A stretch of 64,000 nt of DNA from DAOVXM01 sp963746255. GTDB lineage: Bacteria; Chloroflexota; Anaerolineae; Anaerolineales; UBA4823. This document shows, piece by piece, positions 9,836 to 19,427 of this stretch. The notes beneath the pieces are model-generated. The model did not search any database. It was not told the origin of the DNA and was given only the letters and a program-made list of their open reading frames with translations. A program made the position numbers and the translations under genes. The stretch's first letter is position 1. The number at the start of each line of letters is the position of its first letter. The DNA is taken from assembly GCA_963746255.1 (NCBI GenBank), contig CAVVAJ010000009.1:682001-746000 (forward strand), read 5' to 3'.

Positions 9836-10369
9836 CTACGTATGATACTTTGCTCGTTTATTTCCCCAAAAACCGCCGTCAACTGACCGTACGTTCTCTG
9901 CTGTAACAAACGCGTCCGGATCAATCTCTGAAACCTTGGCGATGATTGACCGGGCTTCACTGCGATAGACATTCAAGCTGAGTATCGAAACCATGCCGCT
10001 TTGTCCCCGTCCAGCGATTTCAGTCGCGGCATACCCATCATCACGCAGCTGAGCAGCTAAATCGGCGCCAAGGCCGGAGCTCACAATCCGTAGATGAGTA
10101 TAACCAATTGCGAGCCGGTTCTCGATCCACATCCCGACAACCATTCCGGTCGCCAATCCCCCTGCATAGCCTAACAAAATTAAAGGTTCGGTGATATTCT
10201 TGATCACATTGGCAATAACGGAAATGTAGATTATTGATTGGCAAAATGCGAAGATCCAGGCATACACTTTGCGCCCGCGCATTACCATCATGAAGCGCAT
10301 CATATACAGCGAGACATCTACGATGCGCAGCATGAAGATCAGCAAAGCTGATAAGAGTATATGTTCCAT
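9836..10369 (-). CDS. UPF0316 membrane protein (DUF5698/DUF2179), second copy
   Basis: A 177-residue protein with three N-terminal membrane segments (about 5-25, 35-55 and 62-82) and a cytosolic DUF2179-type domain ending in DPDAFVTAENVRSVDGGFW. This architecture is that of the UPF0316 family, whose biochemical role is unknown. DUF2179 domains in other proteins are proposed ligand sensors. It starts 8 bases after the stop of a paralogue with the same layout. The pair probably forms a heteromer or arose by recent duplication; both are inference. Confidence 0.82.
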   Translation of the reverse strand: MEHILLSALLIFMLRIVDVSLYMMRFMMVMRGRKVYAWIFAFCQSIIYISVIANVIKNITEPLILLGYAGGLATGMVVGMWIENRLAIGYTHLRIVSSGLGADLAAQLRDDGYAATEIAGRGQSGMVSILSLNVYRSEARSIIAKVSEIDPDAFVTAENVRSVDGGFWGNKRAKYHT

Positions 10370-10377
10370 AGGAAATA

Positions 10378-10908
10378 TTACGCTCGCCAGAAACCGCGCC
10401 GCACAGGGAGCACATCCTCCGCGGTGATGAAAGAATCCGGGTCAATCTCGTTCACGAGTTTATGCACATTTCCAAGTCTTCGGCGGCGTACACTGCAGCT
10501 TAGTAGCGAAACTGCACCGTCCTTGCCTCGCGCAGGGATCTCAGTAACCGCATAGCCCTCTTTCCGCAGTGTTTCCGCAATCGCCGCTCCCATGTACGGG
10601 CTCACAATACTAACCTGGATATGCCCAACTGCTAGTTTTCCTTCGATGTACATCCCCACGACATTACCGGTGGCAAAGCCGGCCGCATAACCAATGATGT
10701 TTAGAAAATTATCCAGATTGCTCAATACTGAACTAATCGCAAGGACAAAGATGATCGCTTGGAAGAATCCCAGGAACCAGGCGATAGCCTTCCGCCCACG
10801 CATCACAAATAACACCCGCAATGTATCTAGGGTCATATCCCCAACACGCAGCAGGAAAATAAAACCTGCTCCCAAAAGGGCTTGTGATGTGATATCTATT
10901 TCCATCAT
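10378..10908 (-). CDS. UPF0316 membrane protein (DUF5698/DUF2179), first copy
   Basis: A 176-residue paralogue of the downstream gene: the same three N-terminal helices, the motifs VMRGRK and GYAAGFATGNVVGM, and a C-terminal domain ending DPDSFITAEDVLPVRRGFW. GAGG lies before the ATG. The shared RGR(D/Q)G...S(I/L)LS stretch is the likely ligand-facing part of the DUF2179 domain. Function is unknown. It is the first gene of a two-gene unit preceded by a short gap after the alpha-glucan phosphorylase gene. Confidence 0.82.
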   Translation of the reverse strand: MMEIDITSQALLGAGFIFLLRVGDMTLDTLRVLFVMRGRKAIAWFLGFFQAIIFVLAISSVLSNLDNFLNIIGYAAGFATGNVVGMYIEGKLAVGHIQVSIVSPYMGAAIAETLRKEGYAVTEIPARGKDGAVSLLSCSVRRRRLGNVHKLVNEIDPDSFITAEDVLPVRRGFWRA

Positions 10909-11002
10909 AAAACCTCAATTACTATCAACTAATAAGGAAAAATGTATGCAAGCGTCAATGATTATCGACTACCCCCACCATCTATGTGGCTGATTACATT
11001 GC

Positions 11003-13150
11003 TCAATCTTCCATTACGGGCAGATAAAGCTGCTCGACATATTCTTTAACCATGCGACGCATACTGAATTGAGGCGCCAATGTCCTGATCGATTCTTTCA
11101 TGCGCAGGATCCAATCCCCTGGCAAGCCATCGGATGATCGCTCGGTGTAGTACAGTGGGATGATCTCATTTTCCAAGGTGTCATAAAGGCTGTTTGTATC
11201 TGCATCATCCTGTTCTTGCGTGGATGCATAATCTATATCGTCGCCAATCGCCCAGCCGTTCAATCCGTTAAATCCTTCCCGCCACCAGCCATCTAATATA
11301 GAAAAATTTAGCACACCATTGAGGGCCGCTTTTTGTCCGGATGTTCCAGAAGCTTCATTCGGACGGCGCGGTGTATTCAACCAAACATCAACCCCTTGGA
11401 CCAAGTAACGGGCTAAACTCATGTCATAATCGTCCAAAAAGACCAATCGCCCGCCGCTCTCAGATCGTTTTACTGCTCGGTATACTTCTTGGATTAGCAG
11501 TTTTCCACCTTCATGGTCAGGATGGGACTTACCGGCAAAGATGATCTGCACAGGCATACCTGGACAGTTGAGCATGTTGGTTAAGCGGTCTAAGTCATTC
11601 AAGATCAAATTAGCGCGTTTATACGGTGCGAACCGGCGTGCGAAACCGATTGTCAGCGCGTATGGGTCAAGCAGAACGCCTCCAGCGAGCACCTGCACAG
11701 GGTGAGTGTCGCCTCGCAGCCACTGCTTGCGGGACCGTTCACTGATATATGCCACAAACTTCCGTTTGAGATGGCGGCGAACAAGCCACAACTGCTCGTC
11801 AGGGATATTCATGACGTTTTCCCATACGTCCGGATCATCGATTGATTCACGCCAATCGGCGCCAAAATAACGGTCAAATAGTTGTCCTAATCGGCGTGCA
11901 ATCCACGTATCCGTATGGATCCCGTTGGTAATATGTGTAATTGGTACTTCGTCGACTGGCTTCTCCGGCCACAGGAAGTGCCACATATTGCGGGCGACCC
12001 GCCCGTGCAGTTCAGACACTGCATTGCGTCCTCTAGAAAAACGCAGAGCAAGCACAGGCATGCTGAACGCATCTCCCCAAGCAACCGTATGGCGGGCTAG
12101 ATCAACAAATTGATCGCGGGTCAACTGCAGCTCGGGCCATATCTGTGAGAAGTACTTATCTACCAGCCACAAGGCAAATTCATCATTACCAGCTGGCACA
12201 GGTGTGTGTGTGGTGAACACATTTGATTTGCCAACAATCTCAGCAGCCATATCGAAAGAATGCCCCGCTTCAATCATCTCTCGGATACGTTCGAGCAGTA
12301 AGAAAGCTGAGTGTCCTTCATTCATATGGAAGACGCGCGGGTTATAGCCAAGTGTTCTTAAAGCCCGTAAACCACCAATACCCAGCAGTATTTCTTGCGA
12401 AATTCGGATATCCAGGTCACTGCTGTATAGTCGTGCGGACAAGGTGCGGTCTGCAGGTGCATTCTGGGGGATATTGGTATCCAATAAGTAGAGCGGTACC
12501 CGACCAACACGCATTTCCCAAATGCGGGCGATCACTTCCCTACCCGGAAGTTCAACGGAGATCGTGACCGGAACATCATGCTCATTGAGCACCGCACGGA
12601 TTGGCAGCTCATCCAGCGCATGTGTTTTGTATTGTGCCTCTTGCCAACCATCCTCCGTAATGCGCTGGATAAAATACCCCTCAGAATAGAACATCCCAAC
12701 CGCAAAAAATGGCAGCCCAAGATCGCTGGCTTCTTTGACATGATCTCCAGAAAGGACACCCAAACCACCGGCGTAAATTGGGAAAATCTCATGGATGCCA
12801 TACTCCATGGAAAAATAAGCTATTGGTCGGTTTAATAAATCGGGATGTGTTTTGTTAAACCAGGTCGCATCATTATTCATGTATTCGTCAAACGAGCGCA
12901 TGATGCGGTCATAAAATTCGAGGTAATAGCGATTATTGGTTACAGCATTTAGTTTTGCCCGTTCCACCTGGCGCAGAAATAAAACCGGGTTATGGTTAAC
13001 CTTATCCCAGAGCTGCTTATCAATGCGCGAAAACAATCGCTGGGAATCAGGGTTCCAGGTCCACCACAGGTTATACGCCAGCTTTCCCAGGCGGCTAATG
13101 CGCCGCGGGAGGCTGAAATTATTCGGGATTTTCGTCCTAAAAGGTTCCAT
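11003..13150 (-). CDS. glgP: Alpha-glucan phosphorylase (short type, GT35)
   Basis: A 715-residue phosphorylase that releases glucose 1-phosphate from glycogen or maltodextrin with pyridoxal phosphate. The N-terminus is the DUF3417-type segment (LAYNLWWTWNPD) typical of the short, glycogen-phosphorylase-like clade found in Thermotoga, Thermus and Chloroflexi. The substrate region YAGGLGVLSGDH is near 127, ITNGIHTDTW near 417 and the cofactor lysine lies in EASGTSGQKAALNG near 605. Length fits the short clade rather than the about 800-residue GlgP/MalP. No other glycogen genes adjoin it. It stores or mobilises carbon reserve in the cytosol. Confidence 0.93.
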   Translation of the reverse strand: MEPFRTKIPNNFSLPRRISRLGKLAYNLWWTWNPDSQRLFSRIDKQLWDKVNHNPVLFLRQVERAKLNAVTNNRYYLEFYDRIMRSFDEYMNNDATWFNKTHPDLLNRPIAYFSMEYGIHEIFPIYAGGLGVLSGDHVKEASDLGLPFFAVGMFYSEGYFIQRITEDGWQEAQYKTHALDELPIRAVLNEHDVPVTISVELPGREVIARIWEMRVGRVPLYLLDTNIPQNAPADRTLSARLYSSDLDIRISQEILLGIGGLRALRTLGYNPRVFHMNEGHSAFLLLERIREMIEAGHSFDMAAEIVGKSNVFTTHTPVPAGNDEFALWLVDKYFSQIWPELQLTRDQFVDLARHTVAWGDAFSMPVLALRFSRGRNAVSELHGRVARNMWHFLWPEKPVDEVPITHITNGIHTDTWIARRLGQLFDRYFGADWRESIDDPDVWENVMNIPDEQLWLVRRHLKRKFVAYISERSRKQWLRGDTHPVQVLAGGVLLDPYALTIGFARRFAPYKRANLILNDLDRLTNMLNCPGMPVQIIFAGKSHPDHEGGKLLIQEVYRAVKRSESGGRLVFLDDYDMSLARYLVQGVDVWLNTPRRPNEASGTSGQKAALNGVLNFSILDGWWREGFNGLNGWAIGDDIDYASTQEQDDADTNSLYDTLENEIIPLYYTERSSDGLPGDWILRMKESIRTLAPQFSMRRMVKEYVEQLYLPVMED

Positions 13151-13352
13151 AATTACATTTCTTCTCTAAAAGATTTTGGCTTGGATTTAACCAGGCACAA
13201 TGTTACCACATCGTCGTTAATATTGGCATTTTCTAGTTGGACCGCCAACCTGATCAAGCGAATATGAGACCTAATTCTTTCGGTCATTCACGCTTGTCAG
13301 TGAATTAGCCAAGGGATACAATAATATCCACACCGGCAGCATTCTTAGACCC

Positions 13353-14090
13353 ATGATTATGGACGTACAGTTATTTGCTACTTGCTTGATCGATACGCTT
13401 TTTCCGGAGATAGGGGAGGCAGTGGTTTCGGTATTGGAAAGAGCTGGCACCCGCGTGCATCTACCAAAAGGGCAAACCTGCTGCGGGCAGCCTGCGTTTA
13501 ATGCCGGATTACGTGAAGAAGCCAGAATGCTGGCAGAGCACACGCTCCGAATTTTTAAGGACACCAGCGGTCCGATCGTGATCCCCTCAGGCTCTTGTGC
13601 AGCGATGATCCGTCATGGATACCTGGAAATATTTGCGGAAGACCGCACATGGCTGCCTATCGCGAGCGCTGTTGCGGAACGGACATTCGAGTTTTCAGAA
13701 TTCCTAGTTGACCAACTGGGGATCATAGATATCGGAGCACACTTTAGCGGGCGTATCTGCTACCATGCTTCCTGCCATTTATTGCGGGACATTGGTGTGG
13801 ATAACCAACCACGTGCCTTGCTGCAAGCTGTTCAGGGCGCGGAGATCGTTGAACTCCATGGCGCTGATGAGTGCTGTGGTTTTGGGGGCGTATTTTCAGT
13901 TGAACACCCAGAGATCTCGGCGGCAATGTTAAGCCGCAAACTCAATAACATCAATGCCAGCAATACGCAGGTCGTAGTCGCATGCGATGCGGGTTGTATA
14001 GCCAACATCAATGGTGGTTTTAACCGGCGACGAGAATCACCCCGTGCTCGGCACCTTGCGGAAATATTGGATCAGCGCGTCGATGTTTAA
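13353..14090 (+). CDS. lutA: L-lactate oxidation protein LutA (CCG-domain protein)
   Basis: A 245-residue protein made of two cysteine-rich CCG domains. The first ends in TCCGQPAFNAG and the second in ECCGFGG, motifs that bind iron-sulfur clusters in LutA/YkgE and in heterodisulfide reductase subunits. With LutB and LutC it forms the cytosolic L-lactate dehydrogenase complex that makes pyruvate. The gene lies 64 bases before the fused lutBC gene. A second in-frame ATG lies two codons downstream of the chosen start. Confidence 0.92.
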   Translation: MIMDVQLFATCLIDTLFPEIGEAVVSVLERAGTRVHLPKGQTCCGQPAFNAGLREEARMLAEHTLRIFKDTSGPIVIPSGSCAAMIRHGYLEIFAEDRTWLPIASAVAERTFEFSEFLVDQLGIIDIGAHFSGRICYHASCHLLRDIGVDNQPRALLQAVQGAEIVELHGADECCGFGGVFSVEHPEISAAMLSRKLNNINASNTQVVVACDAGCIANINGGFNRRRESPRARHLAEILDQRVDV

Positions 14091-14154
14091 TACGGATCCT
14101 ATAACCCCGCGGGCAAATCCCACTATACAATCATAATTTGACCAAAACCTACCC

Positions 14155-16188
14155 ATGCCCAATAAATTTCACACCCAGATCCGGAGTGCCCTTGCCGATG
14201 AGCAGCTGCAGATCGCACTGGACTTAAATGCAAGAAACCGGCGGCAGGCTTGGATCCATGCATATGCCTCTTTACCAGAACCCTGGCATAGATTGCGCCA
14301 GAGAGGGCACCAAGTTCGGGCTGAGATTATTGCCAACCTCGATCAGATCCTAACGCAGTTTGTAGAAAACGCCCAGAACAACGGGTTCGTAATCCACCAA
14401 GCTGCTGACGGAAACCAAGCAACTGCAATTGTTCGCGATATCGCCCAACAACATGGCGCAAAGCTGATTGCTAAATCCAAATCCATGTTGAGTGAGGAGA
14501 TCGGTCTAAACCGCGCCCTGGAAGTAGATGGCTTGCGGGTTGTAGAAACAGATTTGGGTGAGTACATCGTACAGCTGCGCAACGAACCCCCTGCGCATAT
14601 CATTACCCCCGCCGTCCATCTCCGACGTAGCGATGTCGGCCAGACCTTTCACGAGCGGCTGAACGTCCCATACTCCGAAGATATCCCAACGATCACGAAT
14701 TATGCCCGCAGTGCTTTGCGCGAAGTATTTCTCCAGGCTGACATCGGGATCTCAGGTGTTAATTTTGGTATCGCTGATCAAGGGATGCTCTGCATCGTCA
14801 CAAATGAAGGTAACGGTCGCATGGTCACTAGTCTTCCGCCAGTCCACATTTCCCTGATGGGTATTGAACGGATGGTACGGAACCTGGATGAACTGGCGCT
14901 GATGTTATCTCTACTGCCGAGAGCTTCAACTGGTCAGAAGATTACAGTCTACACTAATTTAATCAGGGCACCGCGCCAACCGGATGATGGCGACGGGCCG
15001 AATGAGCGGCATATCATCCTGATTGATAACGGACGGCGCGCGCTGCGCGAATCGCTTATGTCAGAAGCGTTGTACTGTATCCGCTGTGGAGCTTGTTTGA
15101 ACGCTTGCCCAATTTTCCAGGAGATCGGGGGGCATTCGTACATCAGTAAAAATGGGTCGATCAGCAATTACTCGGGGCCGATTGGTTCCGTGATCTCACC
15201 CGGTCTATTCGGATATGAGGAATTTGGGCAGCTTGCACGTGCATCCAGTCTATGTGGGGCGTGTAAGGATGCCTGCCCAGTGGGTATCGACCTGCCAAAG
15301 CTTCTGCTGCGGATAAGGGCCGGGGAGCTAAATGCCACTCATGTGCCCCCAAACAAACCAAACGCATCACGGTTATTGGCGACGGGTTTGCGGTTATACA
15401 CCTGGGCTGCAACTTCTCCAACGCGCTACCAGTTCGCCCAGAGGCTGGCCGGGTTTTTCAGCCGCATTATTTCACCGCGCAGCCGTTGGATGAAATTTCC
15501 CGCCGTAACCGGGTGGGGATACAGCAAAGATTTCCCTCGTCCAGTGACAAGGACGTTTCAGCAACTCTGGCCGCAGCGGATCCCGCAAAGACCAGTAGGG
15601 AAACATAGCGAGACACCCGATTCCCAGGTGATGGTCGACCCCGACTGCCCAACTGAGCAGATCAAGAAGGATCAGGGTGATCTGAGAGCGGAATTCAAGC
15701 GTGAGCTGGAAGCCTTGGGCGGAGAGTTCATCTCCTGCAGCCGGTCAGATGTGAGTCAGAAGGTCCTCAACTGCCTGCATCAAGCAGGCATCACAACAAT
15801 CCAATCTTGGGGAACAGACCAGTTCTTAGAGATCTTGTTGCCAGAATTGGAAAAGGCTGGGATAAAGATTACGCATGAACCAGATCCAGAAATTAAAGCC
15901 GGCCTAACCGCAGCGCGCGCCGCGGTTGCTGAGACCGGCAGCCTGATACTACCGACTGGACAAGGCCGTCCATTGACCGCCTCCTTGCTGCCAGACATTC
16001 ACCTGGCGATCCTGAAGGAAGAGGATATTCTAACGGATCTAGCACAAGCATTTTCACTGGAAGAAATCCGCAGGGCATCTTCGACCGTCCTGATCAGCGG
16101 TCCCTCACGGACAGCCGACATCGAGATGACACTCACAGTCGGCGTCCACGGTCCTGGGCAGCTGTATGTATTTTGTTTAGAACAGTGA
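14155..16188 (+). CDS. lutBC: Fused LutB-LutC L-lactate oxidation protein
   Basis: This 677-residue chain combines two normally separate proteins. Residues 1-300 form a LUD domain, 306-380 hold two ferredoxin-type motifs (CIRCGACLNACP and CGACKDACP), and 380-470 a linker, together matching LutB. Residues 500-677 are a second LUD domain ending in GPSRTADIEMTL and GVHGPGQLYVF, the hallmark of LutC. LutA lies just upstream, so the pair encodes the whole LutABC complex that oxidises L-lactate to pyruvate. The stop codon is two bases from the stop of the convergent radical SAM gene. Confidence 0.93.
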   Translation: MPNKFHTQIRSALADEQLQIALDLNARNRRQAWIHAYASLPEPWHRLRQRGHQVRAEIIANLDQILTQFVENAQNNGFVIHQAADGNQATAIVRDIAQQHGAKLIAKSKSMLSEEIGLNRALEVDGLRVVETDLGEYIVQLRNEPPAHIITPAVHLRRSDVGQTFHERLNVPYSEDIPTITNYARSALREVFLQADIGISGVNFGIADQGMLCIVTNEGNGRMVTSLPPVHISLMGIERMVRNLDELALMLSLLPRASTGQKITVYTNLIRAPRQPDDGDGPNERHIILIDNGRRALRESLMSEALYCIRCGACLNACPIFQEIGGHSYISKNGSISNYSGPIGSVISPGLFGYEEFGQLARASSLCGACKDACPVGIDLPKLLLRIRAGELNATHVPPNKPNASRLLATGLRLYTWAATSPTRYQFAQRLAGFFSRIISPRSRWMKFPAVTGWGYSKDFPRPVTRTFQQLWPQRIPQRPVGKHSETPDSQVMVDPDCPTEQIKKDQGDLRAEFKRELEALGGEFISCSRSDVSQKVLNCLHQAGITTIQSWGTDQFLEILLPELEKAGIKITHEPDPEIKAGLTAARAAVAETGSLILPTGQGRPLTASLLPDIHLAILKEEDILTDLAQAFSLEEIRRASSTVLISGPSRTADIEMTLTVGVHGPGQLYVFCLEQ

Positions 16189-16190
16189 GA

Positions 16191-17444
16191 TTAAGGGCAT
16201 TGAATTACGCCCTGGGCCCAGAGACATCCACCGCACACAGGGGCAAGGTTTTCAAAGCAGTCAGTCTGATTTGCGACTGACAAATCACACCCTCCACAGA
16301 AAGTACATGGTGCAAAAGCAAAACGTTGGACTTTGTCGCGGTATTCCTGGTAATCGGGGGCATTCCAGATCGACAGGAAATCCTGTTCGGCTAGATTCCC
16401 AACAATATGACGATAAGAAATACGTGGTTTCCCGTGCAGAAAACCGGTATGTGTGTATAGTAGTGGGGGGCAGGGACTCACATTTCCATCCCAACCAATC
16501 GCCATCGAGCCGCTTTCAATGAAGGTGCATACATCGTTACGACCTCCCAGGTTGAAACCAGAAAAAGTGACGTTATAGTTGCTTTGCAATGCACTCAGAA
16601 AAGCCGAACTCGTCAGATCGTTAATATCCATTTTTGGAATAGAGAGCTTGCGAAGCCACGGGGAGGGTAAATAGGTTACATCGGTTAAAGTATGCTCGTA
16701 CAGCGTTTCTGAGATTAAGTCTTCGGTTGTGGGCAGCAAATTCGTTACCAGGAAACGGCTAGCTCGCAGGCGTTTGCCAATTGCCAGCACCGCTGGCAGA
16801 TCTGCAATGTTGCGCCGCATGGCTACGAAGGAGATCCCGATTTCGGGATATGGTTTATGCCCACCCGGGCGTAGAGTGCGGAACCGGAGGATGTTTTCTA
16901 AGACCTCGGGTAACTCAGCACCTAATCGCACATCTGCATAACTCTCTGGACGAGCACCATCGATAGAGACCCAGAGCATATCTAAACCGGCTTCAATCAG
17001 GTCACGAGATCGCTGCTCATTTAGCAGTGTGCCGTTGGTAATCATCTCCACTCGTGCGCCACTGCGCTTCGTCTCGGCGATCATCTCCACCGTACCGGGA
17101 TGAAACAAGGGTTCGCCGATCCCTCCGAAGAAAACCGTCGGAGTAGGATTGATCTTTAGCAACCCGATTAAGAATTGATTGAAAGTCTGCGTTGTCATTC
17201 GGCCTAGATCGACCTGCCAATCGTTGCGGAAGCATGTGCGGCAGGTCAAATTACACCGGTTGGTTGGCTCAAGGTAAATCTTCGCCAAGTGGGTAACCGG
17301 CCGGTGCAAACGCAAATCGTTTTCTCCCAGATCCAAGCGGAGCCGTGCACCCGGTCGAAGCCCATATCCTGATGCAATCTCGTTTGGTACAATCAGCCGA
17401 CCTTCCTGATCCACTTCTGCCCAGATAGTTGATTTTGAATACAT
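16191..17444 (-). CDS. AbrB-like domain fused to a SPASM radical SAM protein
   Basis: A 417-residue protein. Residues 5-48 look like a SpoVT-AbrB swapped-hairpin domain (VDQEGRLIVPNEI, GLRPGARLRL). Residues 55-260 are a radical SAM core with the cluster motif CNLTCRTC near 63-70, then GGIGEPLFHP and ITNGTLL. The C-terminus has paired cysteine motifs (CPP, CTFCGGC, CFENLAPVCGGC), as in SPASM domains with auxiliary clusters. Members with this layout include maturases linked to tungsten aldehyde oxidoreductases, but no such enzyme or peptide precursor lies nearby, so the substrate is unknown. GAGG sits 7 bases before the ATG. Confidence 0.85.
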   Translation of the reverse strand: MYSKSTIWAEVDQEGRLIVPNEIASGYGLRPGARLRLDLGENDLRLHRPVTHLAKIYLEPTNRCNLTCRTCFRNDWQVDLGRMTTQTFNQFLIGLLKINPTPTVFFGGIGEPLFHPGTVEMIAETKRSGARVEMITNGTLLNEQRSRDLIEAGLDMLWVSIDGARPESYADVRLGAELPEVLENILRFRTLRPGGHKPYPEIGISFVAMRRNIADLPAVLAIGKRLRASRFLVTNLLPTTEDLISETLYEHTLTDVTYLPSPWLRKLSIPKMDINDLTSSAFLSALQSNYNVTFSGFNLGGRNDVCTFIESGSMAIGWDGNVSPCPPLLYTHTGFLHGKPRISYRHIVGNLAEQDFLSIWNAPDYQEYRDKVQRFAFAPCTFCGGCDLSVANQTDCFENLAPVCGGCLWAQGVIQCP

Positions 17445-17754
17445 AATGTCGCCTCGATGTTTTACTTTACCTGTAAATGTTATTTGTGCTTGTTATTGTC
17501 ACTTACGGGAGATAGTCTCGATCAGGTACTACGCGCACTAACATACATATGGACTGTTCAAAACTGTGCATTCTGGATACTTGTCACAGAGCACACGCTA
17601 CCCACAACTTCCTACTACGGAAAGTGGTCCTCGAAACAGCAGATCTCTCATGAGTCTCCCGTGAAAATCAAAAACCTGCCAACCAAGTCCCCATGGACCA
17701 ATTTTCTCTCCAAAAGTTACTCAATATGTGGAGAAAAAACGCCTGATATTGTTG
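17445..17754. other. Intergenic gap without recognised features
   Basis: About 310 bases lie between two minus-strand genes. The only structure noticed is a short TTTAC-CT-GTAAA palindrome near 17465-17476, just upstream of the radical SAM start. A possible plus-strand frame here is cysteine-rich, lacks a ribosome site and was not accepted. Confidence 0.4.
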
Positions 17755-18120
17755 TTATTCTCCGCTCTGAACTTCTATGTATGCGGTGAAATCAATTTCA
17801 TCCGGTGGGCGGTCGAGCAGAGGGGCTAAGATTTCCTGCTCCCATATATGCCAGGATTCCGGAAATGCTGACTTGGGAATTGGTAGGTCAAGTGTGCCCC
17901 ACAATGCTTCCCAACTTTGGAGGCTATCGTAAATCCAAATCACAGCGTACGCATTTTGGCGTTTACCACGCACACCGCGCAGGAATATCCATGAGGTCAT
18001 CCCAGGTAATTCGAATAGCCCCCGATGCTGTGCAAGGTGAACTGCATCTTCAAATTCTTCGCCTGTAATCCCTTCTCTTAAAATATATTCGTGTACGCTA
18101 ATCACCCTTGGCATAAGCAT
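17755..18120 (-). CDS. Hypothetical protein, possible ferredoxin-fold monooxygenase-like
   Basis: A 121-residue soluble protein with no motif that I recognise firmly. The pattern of short strands, aromatic patches (ESWHIWEQEI) and size resembles small dimeric alpha/beta-barrel proteins, but this is a weak guess. It begins 6 bases after the stop of the YpdA-like gene, with AGG before the ATG, so the two are likely co-transcribed and functionally tied. Confidence 0.6.
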   Translation of the reverse strand: MLMPRVISVHEYILREGITGEEFEDAVHLAQHRGLFELPGMTSWIFLRGVRGKRQNAYAVIWIYDSLQSWEALWGTLDLPIPKSAFPESWHIWEQEILAPLLDRPPDEIDFTAYIEVQSGE

Positions 18121-18126
18121 CCAAAC

Positions 18127-19197
18127 CTAGTTGTCTTGAAATTCTTCAAATGGCAGCGAATATTTACGGGCAGATATCGTACCTATAGCATCAGGCCAGG
18201 AACCGGTTAGGTGCTGGATGATCTTACCAACATGCTCGTGGCAGTTCTCGATGAACAACTGGTATCTTTTTTGGGTACCTGCCGCAGCTGTACCGGCAAG
18301 GTAAAGCCCTGGCACATTTGTTTCCATTGTATCGGGGTTGTATGTGGGCACATTATTCTCACCCTTAATCGCCACACCTGCCAACTCGAATAGTCCCGTA
18401 TCCTGCACAAAACCTGTGTGCAGCAAAACAAAATCGGCCTCGTGAGAGAAGCGCTTCCCGCTTGCATCTTCCAGGGTTGTGTTTCCTGGTTTAAACTCGA
18501 GCGGTGTAGTTTCGGGAAAGAATTCGATATTCCCAAGCTCAATCTGTGCGAGGAGGTCTGGCAGGATCCAATCTTTGACAATATCACGATCAAAACACTT
18601 CCGGCGGTAGCTGATCGCGACCTTCGCACCAACTCGCCAGCAGCGTACTGCACTCTCGACGGCCGAATTGCGCCCGCCTACCACCAACACCCGCTGACGG
18701 AAATAATCGTGAGGGTCGTTCAAATAGTGGCTTACATGGGGGAGGTTCTCCCCAGGTATACCCAACAGATTGGGACGGTGCATATCACCGAAAGCATAAA
18801 CTAGTTTCTGGCAGGCATACGTCCGCTCGCCTGTCATAGATCGTGTCGTGAGCAAGAAACCCTGCGGTTGCTGCTCAACACGAACCAAGACCTCATAAGT
18901 GTTTACATGTAAATCATACTGCTCTACGATACCCCGCAGATATGCCAAATATTCTTCCCCGGTAGCGCGCTGCTGTCCGGTCATCTGCATCGGCACACCG
19001 GCGATCTCTATGCATTCGGTTGTACTGAAAAAATGGGTGTTGCGCGGCCACCATGAGATTGAGTGCCCAACTTGCTTTGCATCGAAGTGCAGATACTCGA
19101 TACCCTTGCGTTTCAAATTAACTGCCAATTCTAGACCAATTGGACCTGCTCCGATAATGGCTAGGTATGCATTTTGTGCTTCATTCTGTAATTCCAT
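18127..19197 (-). CDS. YpdA-like FAD-dependent disulfide reductase
   Basis: A 356-residue flavoprotein with an FAD Rossmann motif GAGPIGLE near 16-23 and a second NAD(P)H motif VGGRNSAVE near 173. The closing ATG-box lies in NVPGLYLAGT near 308. The layout and length match YpdA, the bacillithiol disulfide reductase, which lacks a CxxC pair; none is present here. Bacillithiol genes are not in the window, so the low-molecular-weight thiol partner is open. TACAAT lies 7 bases before the ATG with no Shine-Dalgarno, consistent with a leaderless transcript. Confidence 0.82.
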   Translation of the reverse strand: MELQNEAQNAYLAIIGAGPIGLELAVNLKRKGIEYLHFDAKQVGHSISWWPRNTHFFSTTECIEIAGVPMQMTGQQRATGEEYLAYLRGIVEQYDLHVNTYEVLVRVEQQPQGFLLTTRSMTGERTYACQKLVYAFGDMHRPNLLGIPGENLPHVSHYLNDPHDYFRQRVLVVGGRNSAVESAVRCWRVGAKVAISYRRKCFDRDIVKDWILPDLLAQIELGNIEFFPETTPLEFKPGNTTLEDASGKRFSHEADFVLLHTGFVQDTGLFELAGVAIKGENNVPTYNPDTMETNVPGLYLAGTAAAGTQKRYQLFIENCHEHVGKIIQHLTGSWPDAIGTISARKYSLPFEEFQDN

Positions 19198-19427
19198 GTG
19201 GGGAATTGTACCCTGTTTAGCGGCTGATTATTAATACATCGTAGCTTGGGTACGGTGATTCGTGCTGCTAGGTTAATTCCTGGGGGTGGGTATTCTCAGC
19301 ACAAGCAACAAGGAATTGAAGCACCAAATGAAAGCGTTTTTGTGGTGAAATGCTGATCAGCACATGATAGGTTGCCGTTTACCGGAACTCAATCGGACGA
19401 TCGATTTTGATATCAAAAAACCGTATT

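Noticed and set aside
9779..9840. Terminator after the UPF0316 pair (AGGGGGT...ACCCCCT)
   Set aside because: The arms are short and separated by about 45 bases, with no U-tract next to the stem.
17457..17789. A 110-codon plus-strand frame between the radical SAM and hypothetical genes
   Set aside because: Its composition is cysteine-rich and irregular, there is no Shine-Dalgarno, and it overlaps the end of the accepted minus-strand gene.
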